In this document: one piece after another, positions 33,873 through 44,941 of the stretch
How positions within the stretch are numbered: position 1 is the first letter of the stretch
Layout: each line of letters starts with the position of its first letter
DNA from: Micromonospora sp. RHAY321
GTDB taxonomy: Bacteria > Actinomycetota > Actinomycetes > Mycobacteriales > Micromonosporaceae
Length of the DNA: 64,000 bases
Reading direction: 5' to 3'
Assembly (NCBI RefSeq): GCF_023896955.1
Contig: NZ_JAMHIW010000007.1
Location: 235,069-299,068 of the forward strand
The notes under the pieces: model-generated
The model's database searches: none
What the model saw: only the letters and a program-made list of their open reading frames with translations
Told to the model about the DNA's origin: nothing
Position numbers and translations under genes: made by a program

Positions 33873-34866
33873 CCCGCTCACCCTCCGTCGTTTCCGTCCC
33901 GTCCGGGCGCTCAGCCGGCCCCGCCGACACAGCCGCCGGCTCGGGCACAGCCTCCGGCCCAGGCGCCGATTCCGGCTCGGCCGGGGTGCCGGCGTACTCG
34001 TCGACGTGCAGTTCGGTGTCGCCGTCGGCCGGGCCGGTCCAGCGCACGGTCAACTCCTCCAGGGCCTGCTCCTGCACGAAGGCCACCAGGCCCTCCCGAT
34101 AGAGCTCCAGCAGCGCGAGGAAGCGGGCGACCACCTCCAGGGTGGCTTCGCAGTCGGCGCACAGCAGCGAGAAGGTCGCCGTGCCGGCGCGGCGCAGCCG
34201 GGCGGCGAGGATCGCCGCGTGCTCCCGGACGCTGACCCGGACCATGTGCACGTGGGCGATGGAGACCTCCGGCACCGGCTTCGGGATCATCGCCTTCACG
34301 GCCAGTTTCAGCAGTCGCTGCGGGCCGATGCCGAGCACCAGGTCGGGCAGCGCCTCGGCGTACCGGGGCTCCAGGCTCACCGCCCGCGGGTAGCGCCGAC
34401 CGCCGACCGCCTCCAGCTCGGCGATGTGCGCCGCCGCCTCCTTGTACGCCTTGTACTGCAACAGCCGGGCGAAGAGCAGGTCCCGCGCCTCCAGCAGGGC
34501 GAGGTCCGCCTCGTCCTCCACCTCGGCGGCGGGCAGCAGCCGGGCCGCCTTCAGGTCGAGCAGGGTGGCGGCGATCAGGAGGAACTCGCTGGCCTCGTCC
34601 AGGTCCCACTTGTCGCCCATGGCGCGGATGTAGGCGATGAACTCGTCGGTGACCTTGTGCAGGGCCACCTCGGTGACGTCGAGCTTGTGCTTGCCGATCA
34701 GTTGCAGCAGCAGGTCGAACGGGCCGGTGAAGTTCGCCAGCCGGACGGTGAAACCGGACGTCTCGGGAGCCTCGGGAGCGGGCAGCACGCCGTCGACCTC
34801 GGCGGCGACCGCCGGGGCGGTGGCCTCGTGCGGCCCGGCCGGCGGGTCGAGGGGTGGCGCGGTCAC
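33865..34866 (-). CDS. scpA: Segregation and condensation protein A
   Basis: 333-residue ScpA, the kleisin that bridges SMC heads. Signature segments FTGPFDLLLQLIGKHKLDVTEVAL (begins near residue 44, quoted in part) and LLDLKAARLLP are present; the C-terminal SMC-binding helix region is around LEVVARFLALLELYREGLV. A Pro/Glu-rich tail of about 65 residues follows. Start GTG 34866; the ribosome-binding site is weak and an upstream in-frame GTG exists, so the first residues are uncertain. It lies 41 nt after parA in the same direction. The ScpA-ScpB overlap implies balanced production. Confidence 0.94.
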   Translation of the reverse strand: MTAPPLDPPAGPHEATAPAVAAEVDGVLPAPEAPETSGFTVRLANFTGPFDLLLQLIGKHKLDVTEVALHKVTDEFIAYIRAMGDKWDLDEASEFLLIAATLLDLKAARLLPAAEVEDEADLALLEARDLLFARLLQYKAYKEAAAHIAELEAVGGRRYPRAVSLEPRYAEALPDLVLGIGPQRLLKLAVKAMIPKPVPEVSIAHVHMVRVSVREHAAILAARLRRAGTATFSLLCADCEATLEVVARFLALLELYREGLVAFVQEQALEELTVRWTGPADGDTELHVDEYAGTPAEPESAPGPEAVPEPAAVSAGPAERPDGTETTEGERDE

Positions 34867-34907
34867 CGGACGACCGTAGTGCACGAGGCGGACACCGGGT
34901 GTTCCGG

Positions 34908-35831
34908 CTACCGCTCCGACTGGGCGGCGATCACCTCGCGGGCCAGCTGACGGTAGTTGCGCGCCCCGGAGGACGCCGGGTCCATCGTGGTGATCGGCGC
35001 ACCGGCCACGGTGGACTCGGGGAACTTCACCGTCTTGGTGATGACCGTCTGGTAGACCTTGTCGCCGAACGCCTCCACCACCCGCTGGAGCACCTGACGG
35101 CAGTGCGTGGTGCGGCTGTCGTACATGGTGGCGAGGATGCCCTCGAGCTCCAGGTCGAAGTTGAGGCGCTCGCGCACCTTGTCGATGGTGTCCAGCAGCA
35201 GCGCCACACCCCGCAGGCTGAAGAACTCGCACTCGAGCGGGATGAGCACACCGTGAGCGACGGTCAGCGCGTTGATCGCCAGCAGGCCGAGTGAGGGCTG
35301 GCAGTCGATCAGGATGTAGTCGTACTCCTTGCGGACCGAGCGCAGCACCCGGGCCAGGGCCATCTCCCGGGCCACCTCGTTGACGAGCTGGATCTCGGCG
35401 GCGGAGAGGTCGATGTTGGCCGGCAGCAGGTGCAGGCCCGCCACGTCGGTCTTGATGAGGACGTCCTCGGCGGTCACGTCGTCCTGCATGAGCAGGTTGT
35501 AGACGGACAGGTCGAGGTTGTGCGGGTTGACCCCCAGCCCCACCGAGAGCGCGCCCTGCGGGTCGAAGTCGACCAGCAGCACCTTGCGGCCGTACTCGGC
35601 CAGCGCCGCACCCAGGTTGATGGTGGTGGTGGTCTTGCCGACGCCGCCCTTCTGGTTGGCCATCGCGATGATGCGTGCCGGACCGTGCCGATCGGTGGGC
35701 ATCGGCTCGGGAATGGGCTTGCGCATCGTGTAGGCCGCCGGATCCGCCGGACCCAGGTCCGCGCCGAGCGTGGCCTGCTGCTCGCGGAGCTCCGACGTCC
35801 AGGTCTCGGCACGGTCACCGTTGCCAGCCAT
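34908..35831 (-). CDS. ParA-family ATPase (Soj-like)
   Basis: 307-residue ParA/MinD-superfamily ATPase. The deviant Walker A is KGGVGKTTT (residues 61-69), Walker A' VDFDPQGAL, and Walker B-like ILIDCQPSLG. An N-terminal extension of about 50 residues precedes the ATPase core. ATG 35831 has a purine-rich GGGAGGGGGC upstream. No parB accompanies it, and the position next to scpA-scpB matches M. tuberculosis Rv1708, a second ParA distinct from the origin-linked ParAB pair. It probably helps chromosome segregation or cargo positioning with ScpAB (inference). Confidence 0.93.
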   Translation of the reverse strand: MAGNGDRAETWTSELREQQATLGADLGPADPAAYTMRKPIPEPMPTDRHGPARIIAMANQKGGVGKTTTTINLGAALAEYGRKVLLVDFDPQGALSVGLGVNPHNLDLSVYNLLMQDDVTAEDVLIKTDVAGLHLLPANIDLSAAEIQLVNEVAREMALARVLRSVRKEYDYILIDCQPSLGLLAINALTVAHGVLIPLECEFFSLRGVALLLDTIDKVRERLNFDLELEGILATMYDSRTTHCRQVLQRVVEAFGDKVYQTVITKTVKFPESTVAGAPITTMDPASSGARNYRQLAREVIAAQSER

Positions 35832-36012
35832 GTCCTCGTTGCCCCCTCCCGACGACCCACCCGGCGTCGGAGCCGTCCGACGTCCTTCGCGGCGCCGCTG
35901 CGCACCCCGGTCTTCTCGCCCCAGGAGGTCCGCGCCGATGCCGACTGTACGCCACCGACCAGCAGGGGGTTCGGCACCGGCCCGGCGTGTCGGGGCCGAC
36001 CGCGACGGGGGC

Positions 36013-36942
36013 TCAGCCGCGGGCGCGTGGGTGGGCGGTGGCGTACACCTCGCGCAACCGCTCGACGGTCACCAGCGTGTAGACCTGGGTGGTGGTCACC
36101 GAGGCGTGACCGAGCAGTTCCTGGACCACCCGCACGTCGGCGCCGCCGTCCAGCAGGTGGGTGGCGTAGGAGTGGCGCAGGGTGTGCGGGGAGACCGCGG
36201 CCGGCCCGTCGACCGGCAGCCCGGCCCGGGCGGCGCCGCGACGCAGGATGGCCCAGGCGCCCTGCCGGGTCAGCCCGCCGCCGCGCGCGTTGAGGAAGAC
36301 CGCCGGGGTGCCCCGGCCGGCGGCGGCCAGCCCCGGTCGGGCTCGGACCAGGTAGGCGCGCACCGCCTCGACGGCGTACCCGCCGATCGGCACCAGCCGC
36401 ACCCGGCCGCCCTTGCCGCGCAGCAGCACGGTGCCCTCGTCGGTGTCGAGGTCGTCCACGGCGGCGCCGACCGCCTCGGAGATCCGCGCGCCGGTGCCGT
36501 ACAGGAACTCCAGCAGCGCCCGGTCGCGCAGCGCGAGCGGCGCGCCCTCGCCGGTCGCGGTGACCGGGCCGGCGGTCTCCAGCAGCCGGACCACGTCGTC
36601 GACCGGCAACGCCCGGGGCAGCCGGCGCGGCGGGGTGGGCGGGCGGACCTCGCGGCTCGGGTCGGCGCCGGACAGCCCTTCGCGCAGCGCGAAACGGTGC
36701 AGGCCGCGCACCGCGCTGGCCGCGCGGGCGGCGGAGGAGACCGCCAGCGGGGGGTGCGTGTCGTCGCCGGCGCGCAACCGGGCCAGGTGCGACTCGACGA
36801 CGCCGGCGCCGACCGACGCCAGGTCGACGACGCCGGCATCGGCGAGGGTCGCGAGGTACCGCTCCAGATCCCGGCGGTACGAGGCGAGGGTGTTCGCGGA
36901 CAGGCCCCGCTCGACCGTGAGGTGGTCGAGGTAGCCGCGCAC
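36013..36942 (-). CDS. xerD: Site-specific tyrosine recombinase XerD
   Basis: 309-residue tyrosine recombinase of the XerC/D type that resolves chromosome dimers at dif during division. The N-terminal core-binding domain starts RGYLDHLTVERGLS. Catalytic residues are complete: Arg in GTGARISEA, Lys in RGKGGRVR, HxxR in SPHTLRHSYATHLLDGG, His in LGHASVTTTQVYT with the nucleophilic Tyr. The start is doubtful: GTG 36942 is the only standard start consistent with the family, but homologues carry about 15-20 more residues, and a CTG at 37005 would supply them. Directly downstream of ald on the same strand; its size and the conserved neighbourhood show it is core, not phage. Confidence 0.93.
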   Translation of the reverse strand: MRGYLDHLTVERGLSANTLASYRRDLERYLATLADAGVVDLASVGAGVVESHLARLRAGDDTHPPLAVSSAARAASAVRGLHRFALREGLSGADPSREVRPPTPPRRLPRALPVDDVVRLLETAGPVTATGEGAPLALRDRALLEFLYGTGARISEAVGAAVDDLDTDEGTVLLRGKGGRVRLVPIGGYAVEAVRAYLVRARPGLAAAGRGTPAVFLNARGGGLTRQGAWAILRRGAARAGLPVDGPAAVSPHTLRHSYATHLLDGGADVRVVQELLGHASVTTTQVYTLVTVERLREVYATAHPRARG

Positions 36943-37016
36943 GGCACGGCGCAGGGCCGGCGCGGGCTGTACGTCCGCGCCGGCCGGGGCCGGGATGCCG
37001 GTCAGGCCGCCACCGC

Positions 37017-38132
37017 TCAGGCCAGCGCGTCGGCCAGCGGAAGCACGCCCATGCCGTGCGCCTCGGCGACCGGGCCGTAGGTGACCTGGCCGTCGTGGGT
37101 GTTCAGGCCCAGCGCCAGCGCCGGGTCGCGACGCAGCGCCTCGCGCCAGCCGTGGTTGGCCAGCTCCAGCGCGTACGGCAGGGTGACGTTGGTCAGCGCG
37201 TAGGTGCTGGTGTTCGGCACGGCGCCGGGCATGTTCGCCACGCAGTAGAAGATCGACTCGTGGACCTTGTAGACCGGTTCGGCGTGCGTGGTCGGGCGCG
37301 AGTCCTCGAAGCAGCCGCCCTGGTCGATGGCGATGTCGACGAGCACGCTGCCCGGCTTCATACGGGAGACCAGCTCGTTGGAGATCAGGGTCGGCGCCTT
37401 GGCACCGGGCACCAGTACGGCGCCGATGACCAGGTCGGCGTCGAGCACCGCCCGCTCGATCTCGTACGCGTTGGACGCGACGGTCTGCAGGTGGCCGCGG
37501 TAGATGGCGTCGGCCTGGCGCAGCCGGGCGACGTTCTTGTCCAGCAGCAGCACCTCCGACTGGAGGCCCAGCGCGATGGCGGCGGCGTTCATGCCGGAGA
37601 CGCCCGCGCCGATGACCACGGTCTTGGCCGCGTACACGCCGGAGACGCCGCCGGGCAGCACGCCGCGCCCACCGCCGGTGCGCATCATGTAGAAGGCGCC
37701 CACCTGCGGGGCGAGCCGGCCGGCAACCTCGGACATCGGGGCGAGCAGCGGCAGGGACCGGTCGGGCAGTTCGACGGTCTCGTACGCGATGGCGGTGACC
37801 TTGCGGTCGATCAGCGCGTCGGTGCAGACCTTCGAGGCGGCCAGGTGCAGGTAGGTGAAGAGCACCTGCCCCTCGCGCATCCGGTGGTACTCCTCGGCGA
37901 TCGGCTCCTTGACCTTGAGCACCAGCTCGGCGGTCTCCCACACCTCGTCGGCGGTGGCCAGGATCTTGGCGCCCGCCGCGGCGAACTCCTCGTCACTGAT
38001 GCTGGAGCCGACACCGGCGCCGGACTCGACGAAGACCTGGTGACCACCGCGGGTGAACTCGTTGACGCCCGCCGGCGTGATCGCCACGCGGTACTCGTGG
38101 TTCTTGACCTCGCGTGGGATTCCGACCTTCAC
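37017..38132 (-). CDS. ald: Alanine dehydrogenase
   Basis: 371-residue NAD-dependent L-alanine dehydrogenase, converting alanine to pyruvate and ammonia in the cytoplasm. The N-terminus MKVGIPREVKNHEYRVA is diagnostic; Lys in VLKVKEP and His in FTYLHLAA are the active-site residues; the Rossmann motif is VIGAGVSGMNAA; FYCVANMPGAVPNTS is a family signature. GTG 38132 has GAGAGG about 10 nt upstream and gives the standard length. xerD follows in the same direction, 74 nt downstream. Regulation is not visible. Confidence 0.96.
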   Translation of the reverse strand: MKVGIPREVKNHEYRVAITPAGVNEFTRGGHQVFVESGAGVGSSISDEEFAAAGAKILATADEVWETAELVLKVKEPIAEEYHRMREGQVLFTYLHLAASKVCTDALIDRKVTAIAYETVELPDRSLPLLAPMSEVAGRLAPQVGAFYMMRTGGGRGVLPGGVSGVYAAKTVVIGAGVSGMNAAAIALGLQSEVLLLDKNVARLRQADAIYRGHLQTVASNAYEIERAVLDADLVIGAVLVPGAKAPTLISNELVSRMKPGSVLVDIAIDQGGCFEDSRPTTHAEPVYKVHESIFYCVANMPGAVPNTSTYALTNVTLPYALELANHGWREALRRDPALALGLNTHDGQVTYGPVAEAHGMGVLPLADALA

Positions 38133-38425
38133 GATGCAGACACCTCTCTTCGGGGCTGCTCTCCCCCGACTGCTCGGTGCCACGACGGCCCCATTGCCAC
38201 CGCGGTCCACCGGTCCCGCCGGCGGCAGTCTAGGCGCGCCCGGCGCCGCCGCGAGCCAGCACAGTGCCATCCGGTGCCCGGCTGTCCTGACGGAGTGTCA
38301 GGGCTGTCGACCGGGCCGGCAGTGGGAGGCAACCTCAGCCGACAGGACATTGTTCGCCCATTATCGTCCCATCTGGCGGGTACCGGTGCGGACAGCGGGC
38401 GAGTGGATCACTAGTGTGTCGGCCC

Positions 38426-38683
38426 ATGACCACTCCTCCTTACCAGCCGGGGTACGCCCCGGGTTACTCCGACAAGAGCAAGGTCGTCGCGGGCATCCTC
38501 GGCATCCTGCTCGGCACCTTCGGCGCCGGTCGGTTCTACACCGGACACACCAAGATCGCTGTGCTCCAGCTCGTGGTGAGCATCGTGACGTGCGGTGTCG
38601 GCGCGCTCTGGGGCGTCATCGACGGCATCCTCATCCTGGTGAACGGCGGCACGGACGCGCAGGGTCGACCGCTGCGCGACTGA
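38426..38683 (+). CDS. TM2-domain membrane protein
   Basis: 85-residue protein with a short Pro/Tyr-rich N-terminus (TTPPYQPGYAPGYSD) and a TM2 domain: two hydrophobic helices (VVAGILGILLGTFGAGRFY and LQLVVSIVTCGVGALWGVIDG, shown in part) joined by the typical YTGHTKIA turn. Function of TM2 proteins is not established. No ribosome-binding site is seen before ATG 38426, so the message may be leaderless. Divergent from ald. A strong hairpin terminator follows. Confidence 0.85.
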   Translation: MTTPPYQPGYAPGYSDKSKVVAGILGILLGTFGAGRFYTGHTKIAVLQLVVSIVTCGVGALWGVIDGILILVNGGTDAQGRPLRD

Positions 38684-38701
38684 TCCACCCGGACCAACGG
38701 C

Positions 38702-38735
38702 GAAGGGGCCCCGCGGCTGACCGCGGGGCCCCTTC
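38702..38735. terminator. Bidirectional hairpin after TM2 gene
   Basis: Perfect 15-bp GC-rich stem (GAAGGGGCCCCGCGG and complement) with loop CTGA, followed by TCTCTCGT. It lies between the convergent TM2 and Nudix genes and can serve both. Confidence 0.9.
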
Positions 38736-38772
38736 TCTCGTACCCCTGTGCCGGCTGGACCGGCGGTGACTC

Positions 38773-39378
38773 TCAGCGTGGCAGCGGCGCGTCCGCCCGG
38801 CGCAGCGCCGACCAGCCGGTGTCCCGGGCGCGGGCGGCGGCCAGCAGCCCGGCCACCGCGGAGGCGTTGGTGATCTCCCCGGCCAGGACCATGGCGACCG
38901 CCTCGTCCAGGTCGACGCGGACGACCTGGAGGTCCGCCTCCTCGTCGTGGCGTTCGTGGCGCTCGCCGGCCGGCACGTCGGCCAGGTCGCGGGCCAGGTA
39001 GACCCGGACCAGCTCGTTGGTGAACCCGGGCGAGCTGTGCAGGTCGACCAGCACGTCGATGCTGCCGGCGGTGAGATCGGCCTCCTCGGCCAGCTCCCGC
39101 AACGCGGCGGCCGGCAACTCCTCACCGGAGACGTCCATCAACCCGGCCGGCAGCTCCCACAGGTGCCGCCCGACCGGGTGCCGGTACTGCCGGATCAGCA
39201 CCACCTGGCCGGCGTCGTCGAGCGCCACCACCGCCACTGCCCCGACGTGCCGGACGAGGTCGCGGCGCGCCGTCCCGCCGCCCGGCATGGTCACCTCCTC
39301 GGTGACCACGTCGAAGATCCGGCCACGGTAGCGCTCCTCGCTGGAGCGCACCTCGTAGCGATGCTCGACCGCGCTCAC
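38773..39378 (-). CDS. Nudix hydrolase, ADP-ribose pyrophosphatase type
   Basis: 201-residue Nudix enzyme that splits ADP-ribose or similar nucleoside diphosphate sugars. The Nudix box begins ELPAGLMD and continues GEELPAAALRELAEEA, with a Gly-to-Asp change at the usual final Gly position (EEADL). IRQYRHPVGRHLWELPAG and SSPGFTNELVRVYLA are typical of the ADPRase subfamily (RQYR...E(L/I)PAG, S-PG-..E). GTG start at 39378. Matches M. tuberculosis Rv1700 in position, directly downstream of pyrG. Confidence 0.93.
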   Translation of the reverse strand: MSAVEHRYEVRSSEERYRGRIFDVVTEEVTMPGGGTARRDLVRHVGAVAVVALDDAGQVVLIRQYRHPVGRHLWELPAGLMDVSGEELPAAALRELAEEADLTAGSIDVLVDLHSSPGFTNELVRVYLARDLADVPAGERHERHDEEADLQVVRVDLDEAVAMVLAGEITNASAVAGLLAAARARDTGWSALRRADAPLPR

Positions 39379-39454
39379 GCCGCCGCCTCGCTACGCTCCG
39401 CGGCGGCGCGAGGCGCCACGCTGCTGCGCTCGATGCTTCGCTCGCTCCGCTCGC
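39379..39454. repeat. REP-like GC palindrome between pyrG and Nudix gene
   Basis: A dense set of short palindromes (CTCGCTACGCTCCGCGGCGG..., GCTTCGCTCGCTCCGCTCGCTCA) fills the gap. Such GCTCCGCTCGC-type sequences commonly occur at gene ends in Micromonosporaceae genomes as dispersed repeats. It may act as a terminator or message-stabilising structure. It extends the coding frames of both neighbours by chance. Confidence 0.5.
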
Positions 39455-41206
<1,752 letters not shown>

Positions 41207-41369
41207 GGCCTGCTCCCGTGTCGTCTGTCGCGGTCATGCAGACCGCCGTGCTTGATCAGCAAAGTGATCACGCGATCCACGGGATTCCACGGTAACACCT
41301 CTCGTGAGGGTCGTCGCAGGCCGCACCCCCGGTGCGACACCAACGGGCCAGCACGACGACGCCCGGCGC

Positions 41370-43766
41370 TCAGGGCGCGGAAACCTCGGTCGATGCCCGG
41401 GTGACCTGACGGGGCAGTCCCGCCACGGCGTCCGGCGTCGGCCCGCCCGGGGTCGGCTCCGCCGATTCGTCGGCGGCCGCGCCGCCGGGCGTCCGGTCGG
41501 CGGGAGCGCCGGGCGCCGACACCGACCGGCCGGCCGGCGGCCCGCTGATCGGGCGGGGATGTCCCGCGCCCAGGGGTCCACCACCGCCGGTGGGGCCGTC
41601 GCCACCACCGGCCGGACCGGCGCCGCCGGAGCCGTCGTCGGCGCCGTCGTCCCGGGAGCGCCCCCCGGCCGGGCGGGTGCGGTCGGCGGCGTGCCCGAGC
41701 ACCCGCAGCGAGGCCAGCGCCGCCATCGGCACCACCAACGCGGTGGCGGTGCCGGCGACGTCCAGCGCCGCACCGTCGAGCACGCCACCGAGCACCGCGG
41801 CGACCGCGGTGCCGGCCAGTGCGGCCCGGACGGCCGGGTAGATGCCGAACAGCCGCATCAGCCCGCCCCACGGCTGCAACAGGGCGAACCACACCAGCAG
41901 CCCGCCGACCAGGGCCAGCACGGTCAGCGGGCTGTTCACCAACGTCTCGAAGTTCTCGGTGCTGGAGCGGTGCACGGTGAACCCGCCGGTGCCGTCACCG
42001 ACGGCGGACAGGAACCGACCCAGGCTGCCCCGTTCCGCAGCCGGACGCCGCAGGTCCACCACGGCGAAGCCGATGCCGACCGCCAGGGCGGCCATGGTGG
42101 CCCAGGCCAGCCGGCTGATCGTCAACCAGCCGCCGGCGCTGATCACCGCGGCCACGCTCAGCCCGGCCGTGAGCGCGATCGCGCCGACCGGGTCGGCGCC
42201 CAGGTACGGGCTGCCGACCACCACCACGGCCAGCCCACCCACGGCCACCATCACCGCCGGCCGCCAGCCACGGTGCACCCGCTGGGCGAGCCAGCCGCCG
42301 CTCAACAGCGCGCCGGCCAGGAACACTCCCAGCCCGACCGTGCTCAGGCCCGCGTACCGGCCACCCTGCAACGCCGAGTAGCCCACCACGCCGTTGAGCT
42401 GCAGACGCGCCCCGGTGAGCACGTCCAGCCCGACGACGAGGGTCGTGAGGCCGGCCACCGCGCCCAACGGGCCGAGGGTGTTGCCGTACCCGGGGGCGAA
42501 CCGGACCGCCGCGGTGCCCGCCGCGACCAGCAACGCCGTGACGCCGGCGAAGATCCAACCGGGGTGCTCGCCCCGCCACCAGGGCACCGCGTCGGCGAGC
42601 AGCGCGGCCGGCACGGTCAACGCCGCCGCCACCAGCAGCAGCTCCACCACCGACACGACCCGCGCGGACACCGGCGTCGGCCCGCTCGGGCCGGCGTGCG
42701 GGCGGGCCCGACGCAGCAGCGGCAGCACCGCGAGGGCCAGCAGCACCTGCACCCCGGCGAGCAGGGTGAAGAACCCGCCGGAGACCGTCCGCTGGGCGGC
42801 CGCCTCCCGGTCGGCGTCCGCCGGGGCGTTGATCGCCACCGCCAGGTCGGCGGGCCGGCCGTCGGTGCTCACCGCCGGCCGGCCCAGGAAGAGCCGCTCC
42901 GGCATCGGCCGGCCCAGCGCTGCCAGGGCGGTCGGTGCGAGGTCGACAAGTTGCAGGTAACCGTCCCGCCCGGTGCTGGCCGAGGTCAACCAACCCCGCT
43001 CCCAGCCCGGCCCGTCGGCGACCGCCACGTGCAGCCGGGACGGCTGGGCGGTGTCGGAGATCCCGGCGACCAGCACCAGCGACCTCGGCGGCCGGGCGGC
43101 CAGCACCCGGGCCAGCTGGGCGTCCGCCACGCGGGCGGCCTCGGCGCGGACGGCCGGGTCGGTCCCGTCGACCGTGCCCAGGTCGACGATGCTCAGCACG
43201 CACGAGCCGAGCAGCGCGCGCGGATCGGCGGGCAGCGCCGAGGCGTACCGGTCGACCCGGCCGAACGGGCGTGCCGCCGCGACGGCCGCGCCCGGGCCGA
43301 CCGCGACCGAGCAGCGCACCGACTCCGCCAGCGACCCGGGCATCGTGCCCCAGGGCAGCCGCTGCTGGTTGTACTGGACCACGCTCTCCTGGTCGGGCAG
43401 GTTCGCGCCGATGCCGTCCGGTTGCTCCACGGCCACGCCCGCCGCCGGGCAGCCACCGGCGGGCCGGCTGCCGTTCCACGCGGCGAAGCTGCCCGCGCCC
43501 ACGGTCAGCCAACCATCCACCGGGCAGGTGGGCCGGTGCGCGGACCGCACCGACAGCGAACCGATCGACCCGTCCTGGGCCATCCGCCACAGCGTCGGGG
43601 TGCTCTGCGGATCGACGTCCTCCCAGCGCAGCCCGGCGATCCCGGCGAGCACCACGAAGTCGGCGGTGCGCTGCGGGGTGCCCTGTGGAGGGCGGGCGGC
43701 CAGCGCGGTGATGCCCAGCGCCACCACGAGCACGGTCAACAGGGCGGGGGCGAGTCGGCGCAGCAT
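41370..43766 (-). CDS. Polytopic membrane protein with phosphatase-like ectodomain
   Basis: 798-residue membrane protein. After an N-terminal anchor (residues 5-25) comes an extracellular domain to about 365 that looks like a degenerate alkaline-phosphatase/phosphodiesterase fold: VVLAGIAGLRWEDVDPQSTPTL with TPTLWRMAQDG, SIVDLGTVDGTD and YLQLVDLAPTALAALG. About ten hydrophobic helices follow (375-690), then a Gly/Pro/Asp-rich cytoplasmic tail. ATG 43766 overlaps the glycosyltransferase stop as TGATG. With the GT4 gene, MurJ and a MraY/WecA-like gene it forms an envelope operon. The function is unknown; transfer or removal of phosphate-linked wall groups is a guess. Confidence 0.8.
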   Translation of the reverse strand: MLRRLAPALLTVLVVALGITALAARPPQGTPQRTADFVVLAGIAGLRWEDVDPQSTPTLWRMAQDGSIGSLSVRSAHRPTCPVDGWLTVGAGSFAAWNGSRPAGGCPAAGVAVEQPDGIGANLPDQESVVQYNQQRLPWGTMPGSLAESVRCSVAVGPGAAVAAARPFGRVDRYASALPADPRALLGSCVLSIVDLGTVDGTDPAVRAEAARVADAQLARVLAARPPRSLVLVAGISDTAQPSRLHVAVADGPGWERGWLTSASTGRDGYLQLVDLAPTALAALGRPMPERLFLGRPAVSTDGRPADLAVAINAPADADREAAAQRTVSGGFFTLLAGVQVLLALAVLPLLRRARPHAGPSGPTPVSARVVSVVELLLVAAALTVPAALLADAVPWWRGEHPGWIFAGVTALLVAAGTAAVRFAPGYGNTLGPLGAVAGLTTLVVGLDVLTGARLQLNGVVGYSALQGGRYAGLSTVGLGVFLAGALLSGGWLAQRVHRGWRPAVMVAVGGLAVVVVGSPYLGADPVGAIALTAGLSVAAVISAGGWLTISRLAWATMAALAVGIGFAVVDLRRPAAERGSLGRFLSAVGDGTGGFTVHRSSTENFETLVNSPLTVLALVGGLLVWFALLQPWGGLMRLFGIYPAVRAALAGTAVAAVLGGVLDGAALDVAGTATALVVPMAALASLRVLGHAADRTRPAGGRSRDDGADDGSGGAGPAGGGDGPTGGGGPLGAGHPRPISGPPAGRSVSAPGAPADRTPGGAAADESAEPTPGGPTPDAVAGLPRQVTRASTEVSAP

Positions 43767-44941
43767 CACCGGTGTCCCGTCATCGGGGCGTCGGAGTCCG
43801 GGGCCGCCGGACCGGCAGGTTCGGCGGCCAGCTCGGCGTAGAGGGCGGCCAGCGCGGCGACCGTGTCCGCCTCGGTGGGCCACGTCGCCGCCCGCTCCGC
43901 GCCGCGTCGACCCAGCTCGGCGCGGGCCGCCGGGTCGTCCAGCAGCGCGCGCACCGCCGCGTCGACCGCGTCCACGTCGCCGGCCGGAACCAACGTGGCG
44001 GCGTCCCCGACCAGCTCCGGCAGGCCGCCGACCGCCGTGGCCACCAGGGGTACGCCGGCCCGCAGCGCCTCCTGGGCGAAGAGCTGCCGGGCCTCCCAGT
44101 CGCTGGTCACCACCGCGAGGTCGGCGCCGGCGAGCAGGTCGGCCACGTCGGTACGGTGCCCCAGCAGGGTCACCGGGGCACGGGCCGCGGACGTCCGGGC
44201 CGCCAGCGGCAGGTAGGCCGGCCCGCTTCCGGCGATCACCACGACCGGCGGTGGCGTACGCGTACGCCACCGGGCCGCGGCGTCGATCAGGACGTCGTAG
44301 CGCTTCTGCGGATGCAGCCGGCCGACCGAGACGATCAGCGGCTGATCCGGGCGGACACCGAACTCGGCCCGCACGGCAGCCGGACGTCGGCGCGGAGCGG
44401 GCAGCGTCGGCGCGGCGACGTTGGCGAGCCGGGCATCGGCCGCTCCCAGGGCGGCAGCCCGCTCCACCAGGTCCGCGGAGGCGCCGAGGGCCACCCGGGC
44501 GCCCCGGGCCACCACCCGCTCGGCCAGGCGGGACACCCCGCCCCGCAGCCCGCCCGCGAGCACCGCGTTGTGCCAGGTGACGATCAACGGCGCCGCCGGG
44601 CGAGCCAGCACGGCGACCAGCCCGGCACGCAGCCCGTGCGCGTGCACCACGTCGACCCGGGCGGCGGCGAGCGTCCGGCGCAGGGCGAGCACCGCGCGCG
44701 CGTCGGCCGGGGTCGGGCTGGCCGGGATCTCGACCGGCTGGAAGCGGGCGCCGACGCCGGTGAAGTCGAACTGCTCCTGCGTCGCCGCCGGCCCGCAGAC
44801 CAGCACGTCGGCGCCGGCCGCGACGAGACCGCGAGCCACCGACCGGACGTGCTGGCCGACCCCGCCGGTGCTGGAGGCGAGCAGCAACGCGACGCTGCCC
44901 GACCACCCGGTGGGCAGAGCTGGCTCACTCCCCGCGCTCAT
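43766..44941 (-). CDS. Glycosyltransferase family 4
   Basis: 391-residue GT-B glycosyltransferase. The N-terminal half has GGVGQHVRSVARGL (donor/acceptor loop), HAHGLRAGL; the C-terminal half has SVGRLHPQKRYDVLI, VIAGSGPAY, LLGHRTDVADLLAGADL and the EX7E-type motif region in SDWEARQLFAQEALRAG. It transfers a sugar from a nucleotide donor to a lipid- or protein-linked acceptor at the inner face of the membrane. ATG 44941 overlaps the murJ stop as ATGA and its own stop overlaps the next gene, so all three are coupled. Confidence 0.92.
   Translation of the reverse strand: MSAGSEPALPTGWSGSVALLLASSTGGVGQHVRSVARGLVAAGADVLVCGPAATQEQFDFTGVGARFQPVEIPASPTPADARAVLALRRTLAAARVDVVHAHGLRAGLVAVLARPAAPLIVTWHNAVLAGGLRGGVSRLAERVVARGARVALGASADLVERAAALGAADARLANVAAPTLPAPRRRPAAVRAEFGVRPDQPLIVSVGRLHPQKRYDVLIDAAARWRTRTPPPVVVIAGSGPAYLPLAARTSAARAPVTLLGHRTDVADLLAGADLAVVTSDWEARQLFAQEALRAGVPLVATAVGGLPELVGDAATLVPAGDVDAVDAAVRALLDDPAARAELGRRGAERAATWPTEADTVAALAALYAELAAEPAGPAAPDSDAPMTGHR

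Noticed and set aside
36013..36942. XerD considered as the integrase of a mobile element
   Set aside because: Size, motifs and the conserved ald/parA/scpAB neighbourhood identify it as the chromosomal XerD.
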